From Sisyra terminalis (taxonomy: Eukaryota; Arthropoda; Insecta; Neuroptera; Sisyridae), in contig OY292279.1 of the NCBI GenBank assembly GCA_958496175.1, positions 8,804,001 to 8,868,000 of the forward strand: a DNA stretch of 64,000 bases, written 5' to 3'. Below the pieces are notes generated by a model. That model had not been told where the DNA came from, did no database searches, and worked only from the letters and a program-made list of their open reading frames with translations. Shown one piece after another: positions 58,397-64,000 of the stretch. Both the position numbers and the translations under genes were made by a program. Position 1 is the first letter of the stretch; each line of letters begins with the position of its first letter.

Positions 58397-59655
58397 GTGG
58401 ACAATAAGGACGAAGCTTCTTGTGGAATATTATTTATTTTATGTTCTCAATTTGGCTTTCACTCTACGATTCAACAGTGTTTTAGAGTTGTCGATACCAT
58501 TTCCACAGCCCTTGAAAATAAGGGGATGTGCCTTGGGGTTTTTCTGGATGTTGCACAGGCGTTTGATCGCGTGTGGCATACTGGTCTCTTATATAAGCTC
58601 AAGACAATTCTACCTTCCCAGTATTTTCTTATCCTATAATCCTATTTATCCAATCGCAGCTCCAGTGTGAGATGGGGAGCTACATACTCTGCCTCATTTC
58701 CTATTCTTGCTGGAGTACCACAGGGGAGTATTATTGGTCCTCTTCTTTACATCATCTATACGACCGATATCCCAACTCACCCCACATACCTATATTTTCA
58801 CTTATGCTGATGATACAGCAATCCTTTCCACTGATCCTAACCCCATAATAGCCACCAATACGTTACAGCACCACCTCGATCTCATCTCGGGATGGTGTCA
58901 GAAATGGAAGATAAAAATCAACAATGAAAAAAGCGTGATGATACAATTCACGCTAAGATGACTGACATACCCTCCGATTTACTTTGACAACGACCCTATC
59001 CCGATTGCTTCCATGGTTCGTTATTTAGGCTTCTACCTAAACAGCCACTTAACCTGGAACCGACATATTAAATTCAAAAGACAAATACTAAACCAACGAT
59101 ACGGACTAGTACGTAGACTTTTAGGACCTAAATCTTCAGTTAATACAAAAACTAAACTCACCATTTTCTAAACTCTACTACGACCTATCTGGGCTTACGG
59201 AGCAGAATTGTGGGACTCTGCAAAACCATCCAACGTCCAAATCATCCAATCTTTCCAATCAAAAGTCCTTCGTCGAATAATCAATGCTCCTTATTATGTT
59301 AACAACCGAATCATACACAATGATCTCAACTTTCCTTAGTCCAAGAACGATTCCAAAAATTCCACTCCAAGTTAGTCGACCATCCTAAGCCTAATGCCCA
59401 AATTCTTTCCTCTGAAACTCATCCAGACAACATGCCACGTAGGCTAAAACGACGTTGGCCTGGCGACCTCCTAACAAATTCTTAGAGAGTCCCAATATGG
59501 GCCCTCTCAACATGTTTCGAAAATACCACACCAGGGTCGGACTACGGTTTTTACCTCAAGTGTGGTATAAAAGCAACCAAAATTTAGCACATTGCAAAGT
59601 ACCTATATAAATTGTAAATATACACAAAGCAATAAAGGATTTTTTTTAAAAAAAA
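58397..59655 (+). pseudogene. Jockey-like reverse transcriptase pseudogene with 3' end
   Basis: The plus strand encodes, through several frames, QFGFHSTIQQCFRVVDTIST, GVFLDVAQAFDRVWHTGLLY (first catalytic Asp), SYLSNRSSSVRWGATY, AGVPQGSIIGPLLYIIYTTD, the catalytic FTYADDTAILSTD, HHLDLISGWCQKWKIKINNE, YLGFYLNSHLTWNRHIKFK, LRPIWAYGAELWDSAKPSNV and KVLRRIINAPYYVNN. Stops and frameshifts occur near 58637, 58790 and 58960, among others. The usual GFR is shortened to GFH. The tail ends with AATAAAGG and an A-rich stretch near 59640-59655. It belongs to a different, GC-richer family from copies A-D. ORF1 and the endonuclease are missing. Confidence 0.92.
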
Positions 59656-60183
59656 AATTATGTATAAAATTTACTTAATATGCCATTTTTAGTAAAATAT
59701 TGATGTACATCGATGCTTTTAATTGAGATATATTTATTTTTACTCCAAATATCGGGGAGAAATTACCAACAGCGTATAGCTTTTTAATGATATTTTTTCT
59801 AAATAAAGCTTTAAAAAAGCTTTCTGTGACTTTTGCTGTACTTTTTTGATTTGATTGTTTAAGTTTTTAGGCAAAAATTTCGATCTTAAAGTTCCGCCTA
59901 AATTTGACAAATCATTGCATTATTGATTCGTTTATTGATAGATGCAACAATTAGAAAGTTGTTTAATTTTATTTTTACATGTTATTAGCTTTTATTAAAC
60001 TCGAATACATCTAATGCATCTTGTTCTTGAATTGACAAAATTTCATAACTAAAGATTATATTTAAATATAAACGATTATGAAAACATCATACTATTATTT
60101 TCGTTAAAAATTTTTCTTTAAAAATTTAATTTTCAAATGGAATTGAAAATTAAAAATACATTTTCTTTGGATGAGGATGTTTT
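59656..60183. other. AT-rich unique DNA, no gene seen
   Basis: No supported feature. Confidence 0.4.
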
Positions 60184-61327
60184 TCTTATATATAAATTGG
60201 CTATCTTGCCGTGCGTCCGTGAAGAATGGGCTATTCGCATGCGCTCTGTCATCCCCACTTACGCATTTAAAACGTTGGTAGGGTACTCACTCCCTAATGT
60301 ATTTATTTGTGAATACATATTTCTGATTTTTAGGTTTAAAATATGTGAAAGCCAAAAAACTGAATGCTCACTTACAAACTTAACTTAACATTTTTGATAT
60401 ATCTACTTATCAGAGTTTAAATTTTTAAGCAGATCCTAAATTTTTGTTTCTAATAATAATTCAACTTTGTTTAATATTAAGCAGTAATAACGTGTCGCTT
60501 TTAACGGACTTTGATTGATTATTAAATTTGAAATTTCGATTGTCTATTAAACGTTATCCCTTACAAACTTTGCTACCGTTTTTCACTCTTTTAGGGGAGA
60601 AATTTTCAAAAACCCTTTCTTATTATATATCTGCATCGTGTAAAGAAAACATTTTCCAACTTTCATCGACACAAATGTGCAGTTATATTTGAAAATACCA
60701 ATGTAAAACGAAAAAAAATAATGACCTTCTTTATGTTAGGTAACATGACTAAATGGTTATTCGATTTCGCACATTTGGAAGTTGTATGTACAAAATTGTT
60801 GGAAATAGGTGGAAAGCGTGAAAGTAAATTCGAATATTATATTTATTTTCAATAATAATTGGTATTCAAATTGTTCTAAATACCGAAAAAAAGTTAGTAT
60901 CGAAGATTTTATATTTGAATTGACAGTGAAATATATGGCAAAAAATTGCTACCTAATGCTTTTTAATCAAACATATAATTAGTCCAGATCACAACCATTG
61001 GTTCGTAAAATAAAATAGATTTTTAAAAGTTTGATTGTTGAAAAACAAACCAAAATTTAAAATCGCCTATTTGGTATAAATACTACATAAGTATTAAACT
61101 TTCGTACTAATTTAGTGAAATGACGTTATTTAAAATGTTATTAAAATAATATAAAAAAACACTTATATTTTATTGCTTAATATAATTTTAGATAAACTTT
61201 TTTTTTATATTAACAACACTTTGATTATTAAATTTAAAATTTCGATTGTTGATTAATTACATTATCTCATATTAAACATTTTATTGAGATAAAACCTTTA
61301 GTTGCGAATGCAACGGGTAACTACTAG
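60184..61327 (+). mobile_element. Helitron-like repeat X, copy 2
   Basis: Starts TCTTATATATAAATTGGC and ends near CTAG at 61324-61327. A hairpin, GTTGC then GAAT then GCAAC, lies about 10 bases upstream. These are Helitron-type termini, although the flanking bases (T and C) are not the standard A and T. Copies or fragments lie at 38842-39485 and, reversed, 26311-26700. No coding remnant was recognised. Confidence 0.65.
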
Positions 61328-62443
61328 CTATTTTATATATGGTTTCCAAAATTCATGTTTCTCCCTCTAATATTTAACCTAAATTGTTATTGATCTTAAA
61401 AGTACAAAGAAGCCAATGATAATAATTTTTCCCTACTAATTTTTAATTGATGGAGCTTGAAACATAAATTTTATAAAAGCAATATTAACTAAGATGTAAA
61501 ATAGTATAAGTAGTACAGAAGATTAACTTCCATTTTTCAAGTTGACCAAAAAACACATAAATCACTGTATCAAAACCAATACTAATCAATTCTCTCATAA
61601 AAGTACTTGAGAAATAAACTAAAGAAATATTCGATAATGTTAAAAGTTATAATGAATCGTTCGAGCTTTTCCACCAGAGAACCACTTAACTTTCCGACGA
61701 AGAATAGGTCTTAAACAAGCCAACTTTCCGATTCTTTTGTGCAAAGCTTTGATTTTTCCGATTATTTATTTCTATTAATATTTATTAGGATCAGAAGTTT
61801 TCGAATTGAATGCATCGAAATGTAGATAAATTTATTTTGCTCTGCCATCAACGAGGAGCAAGAAAAAAAACACACCAACTGATATATTTCATCTTAAAGA
61901 CCGCAAGGAAGGAAATCACGTGTGTAGTTCTTCCACACACCGATCCGTCCTATTTAAGGAAAAACGTGGGGTTGAAAAAGTGTGGGGTGAAGAACCACGC
62001 TACATTTGTATTGGAGTAACGATACACGTGGATTTTGCAACGCCGTGGAAGATACAAATGTGTGTTACGAGAACGTTTTTCGCTTGGTATCGTATCCTTT
62101 CTCAATATCTTTGATGTCGATTTTTTTTTTTTTTGGCAAAACGACATTTTATCTCGACTAAAGAGCAATGAGAAAGAGTCCGTGGGAGAATGGAGTAGGT
62201 GGTTTTGTAAGCTCTACACTCGCATATATGTAGTTTTTTCCATTTATTTTATGGCCTGTTGTAAATCAAAATTATTTGCAGCCAAAAATAAATTGAGTGC
62301 AAAAAGAAATTTACTTGGAGAGAATAAATAGCGAGTGGCACGAAAAAGAAATTGAGAGATATTTCAAGTTCGGATAAACGACGAAAAGTCAATTTGTGTT
62401 TGTCAATATGTTTGAAAAAAATAATTAAAACTTAAAAACCTTA
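61328..62443. other. Unique DNA, no gene seen
   Basis: GC-richer and complex at about 61840-62330, with open frames on both strands but no motif. No repeat was noticed. Confidence 0.4.
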
Positions 62444-62447
62444 TTAA

Positions 62448-63184
62448 GGTAGTAGTCTGGTAACTTATGCCTATTTTCATGACTTCTTTGGAGGGTGGTT
62501 TTTTATAAGAAAATAAAAATGAATTATCTTGAATATTAAGAGTGTTTTTATTTACATGTTGAAAATATAAAAAAGAAAATTATTTGAAAAAATTTAAAAG
62601 TTTATTACTATTATTATTGTCCCTCGAAGTTGGAACCTCAAAAAAATGCACGTGGGTGGCCCGGGTGATTTGGGCTCTTGATGTTATCTGAAATCAAATA
62701 TTCTTGATTATTCTTAATCTATAGACATGTCATTCTGGTCGGAACTACTGAAGTTAAATTTCAAGGGTAAATAACAAAATCGCGGACTTTGAAAAAAAAA
62801 GTCCTTTTATTTTAGCAAAGAAAGGGTTGTAAAATAAAAAGTTAGGGGTGAAAAAAATTCTCGTTAGTACCGACGAGAACTATAAGTGTGTAGAACAGCC
62901 TGTTAAAATTTGAAAGCAATCGGTCTAGTAGAAAAAAAGTTAGGACCCGGGCCGACCAGAAAAACAATGTTTTGAGAAAAACGCGTTTAAAGTTCAACAA
63001 CAAATTTTCATAAGTAAACTTATACTTACGTTTAACTCCAAGGCGCTCTAGGAAACTCGTTATAACTCCCGAAATATTTCGAATTTCTGTCTGAAATTTT
63101 TACAGTATATTTTCAAGACATTGTACTTTCAAATTAAGCAAAAAAAAAATTCAATTTTTGAACCCAAGTTACCAGACTACTACC
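62448..63184. mobile_element. TTAA-target inverted-repeat element, 737 bp
   Basis: The termini GGTAGTAGTCTGGTAACTT and AAGTTACCAGACTACTACC are perfect 19-bp inverted repeats. They are flanked by TTAA at 62444-62447 and 63185-63188. TTAA duplication is typical of piggyBac and Kolobok elements. GC-rich words inside (GGGTGGCCCGGGTGATTTGG near 62655, GGACCCGGGCCGACC near 62943) are loosely related. No transposase was seen. The motif GAGAAAAACGCGTTTAAAG near 62973 recurs, reversed, in the 6733 element. Confidence 0.9.
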
Positions 63185-63235
63185 TTAAATTAATGAATAA
63201 TAATATATGTCCTATGACTCAATTTCTTCTTTATT

Positions 63236-64000
63236 ACGACGCGTTTCAATACTTTTTGGCTGTCATCATCAGGTAATAAATATTTTGTCAGTTACAAACA
63301 AATTTTTTATAGGTTGTTTGTTTTATATAATTTGTCGTTAAGGATATTATTTGGATCTAATTTGTGTGCTTTGTATATTTCATATTTTTCCACAGTGTTC
63401 ATATGAGATCCTTTCTTGCAAATATGTAGTGGCTTATAATTTGTTTCGAAATTTAAGCATTAATGATTTTCGTCATAAAGGTGTTTTGATAAATTTGAAG
63501 TTGTTATTGAAGAAGATTTCTTGGGTGTATGTTCCTTATATCTTGTTCCAAAAGAACTACCAATTTGACCAATGTAAAATTTTTCACAGAAACCACATTA
63601 ATTTTTATATATTTCAGTTTTATTTTTCATTGTTTGTTCATAATTTGATTGTTCTTCAGTGGTTTAAGAATTTTCATCATGTTGTTTGTTGAAAATGCGA
63701 TATTGATGTTATTTTTTTTTAGGCAGTTAGTAATTGCAAAATTGAATATATTATTGATTTAATATATTTTTTGTTTTCTCTTGATGTAGTTGGAAGAATG
63801 GATATTTCAGTAAATTTCGATATTATTTTGTCTACGATTGAGCTGTTGTATGCATTGGTAATGGCTATATGTAAAATTATCTTAAATTCTTCCTCACAAG
63901 CTTTGGTGCTAAGAAGGAACTTGATCGCTTTGTGTACTAGACTGTTGTAAGCTGGCATTTTTTAGTTTCTTGGGTGAAATGATGTTTTATGGATGGTTGT
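63236..64000 (-). pseudogene. Penelope-like element, RT end, GIY-YIG domain and 3' tail
   Basis: The minus strand enters from the window edge with KHHFTQETKK and, after a shift, MPAYNSLVHKAIKFLLSTKA, then IILHIAITNAYNSSIVDKII. This is the conserved segment after the reverse transcriptase of Penelope-like proteins. Further on are AFSTNNMMKILKPLKNNQ and, after a TAA, CGFCEKFYIGQIGSSFGTRY and KEHTPKK. These form a GIY-YIG endonuclease core with the Cys pair, the YIG and the catalytic-type Arg. After SKHLYDENH comes another TAA, then MNTVEKYEIYKAHKLDPNN, ending at about 63308. The tail CCTGATGATGACAGCC and GAAACGCGTCG is typical of Penelope-like 3' ends. The stops and shifts make it inactive. Confidence 0.88.

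Overview
This window looks like non-coding nuclear DNA of an insect or other arthropod, rich in transposable elements. It is strongly AT-rich, has no densely packed genes, and carries the usual arthropod repeat load: Jockey-like non-LTR retrotransposons, an I-group RNase H element, a Penelope-like element, Tc1 and mariner transposases, Helitrons, and many inverted-repeat elements. I found no complete host gene, no rRNA or tRNA gene and no CRISPR array. The species cannot be named from what is visible. The unique stretches between repeats look like intergenic or intronic DNA; a few GC-richer islands (about 5.7-6.2, 30.4-30.75, 33.85-34.2 and 56.3-56.6 kb) could hold small exons or regulatory DNA but prove nothing alone.

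The most unusual content is a clan of long palindromic elements, called here Pal-A (copies at 1174, 29142 and 54308), Pal-B (3043 and 8286), Pal-C (14888) and Pal-D (34907 plus partial neighbours). Each starts TAGGGTG or TAGACTGG and has inverted arms of several hundred bases. Pal-A and Pal-B have clear 8-bp target-site duplications. Although their arms differ, all four families carry the same internal module, CTCTACAAAAAAGGT or a close variant, about 225-250 bp from the terminus. In Pal-C and Pal-D it recurs about 175 bp further in. Pal-C also encloses a frameshifted protein remnant that may come from its autonomous relative.

Layout. 0-11 kb: Pal-A, Pal-B, a probable TTAA-type element and a second Pal-B. 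11-16.6 kb: nested graveyard in which Jockey-like copies are split by a chimeric Tc1 element (11142-12303) and by Pal-C. 19-23.4 kb: an 885-bp tandem duplication, a dead mariner, a Jockey tail and a GC-rich inverted-repeat element. 24.8-29.9 kb: further retrotransposon fragments, Helitron fragments and Pal-A copy 2. 31.3-33.5 kb: a Helitron with exact A^TC...CTAG^T boundaries inserted in a hairpin element whose uninterrupted relative lies at 53.8 kb. 34.4-36.6 kb: the Pal-D cluster. 41.2-42.3 kb: an open 331-residue RNase H reading frame. 42.9-45.7 kb: a hairpin element abutting a minus-strand Helitron that keeps a piece of its own helicase protein. 47.9-49.0 kb: an element with a perfect 9-bp duplication. 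50.9-55.1 kb: an inverted-repeat element, hairpin element and Pal-A copy 3. 58.4-59.7 kb: a Jockey-like reverse transcriptase pseudogene. 60.2-61.3 kb: a Helitron-like element. 62.4-63.2 kb: a TTAA element. 63.2-64.0 kb: the end of a Penelope-like element with a GIY-YIG domain.

The elements do not form a pathway, but they record a history of nested insertion: Tc1 into Jockey, Pal-C into Jockey, and Helitron into a hairpin element. These nestings give the firmest boundaries in the window. All reading was by eye; no alignment, folding or database search was run.
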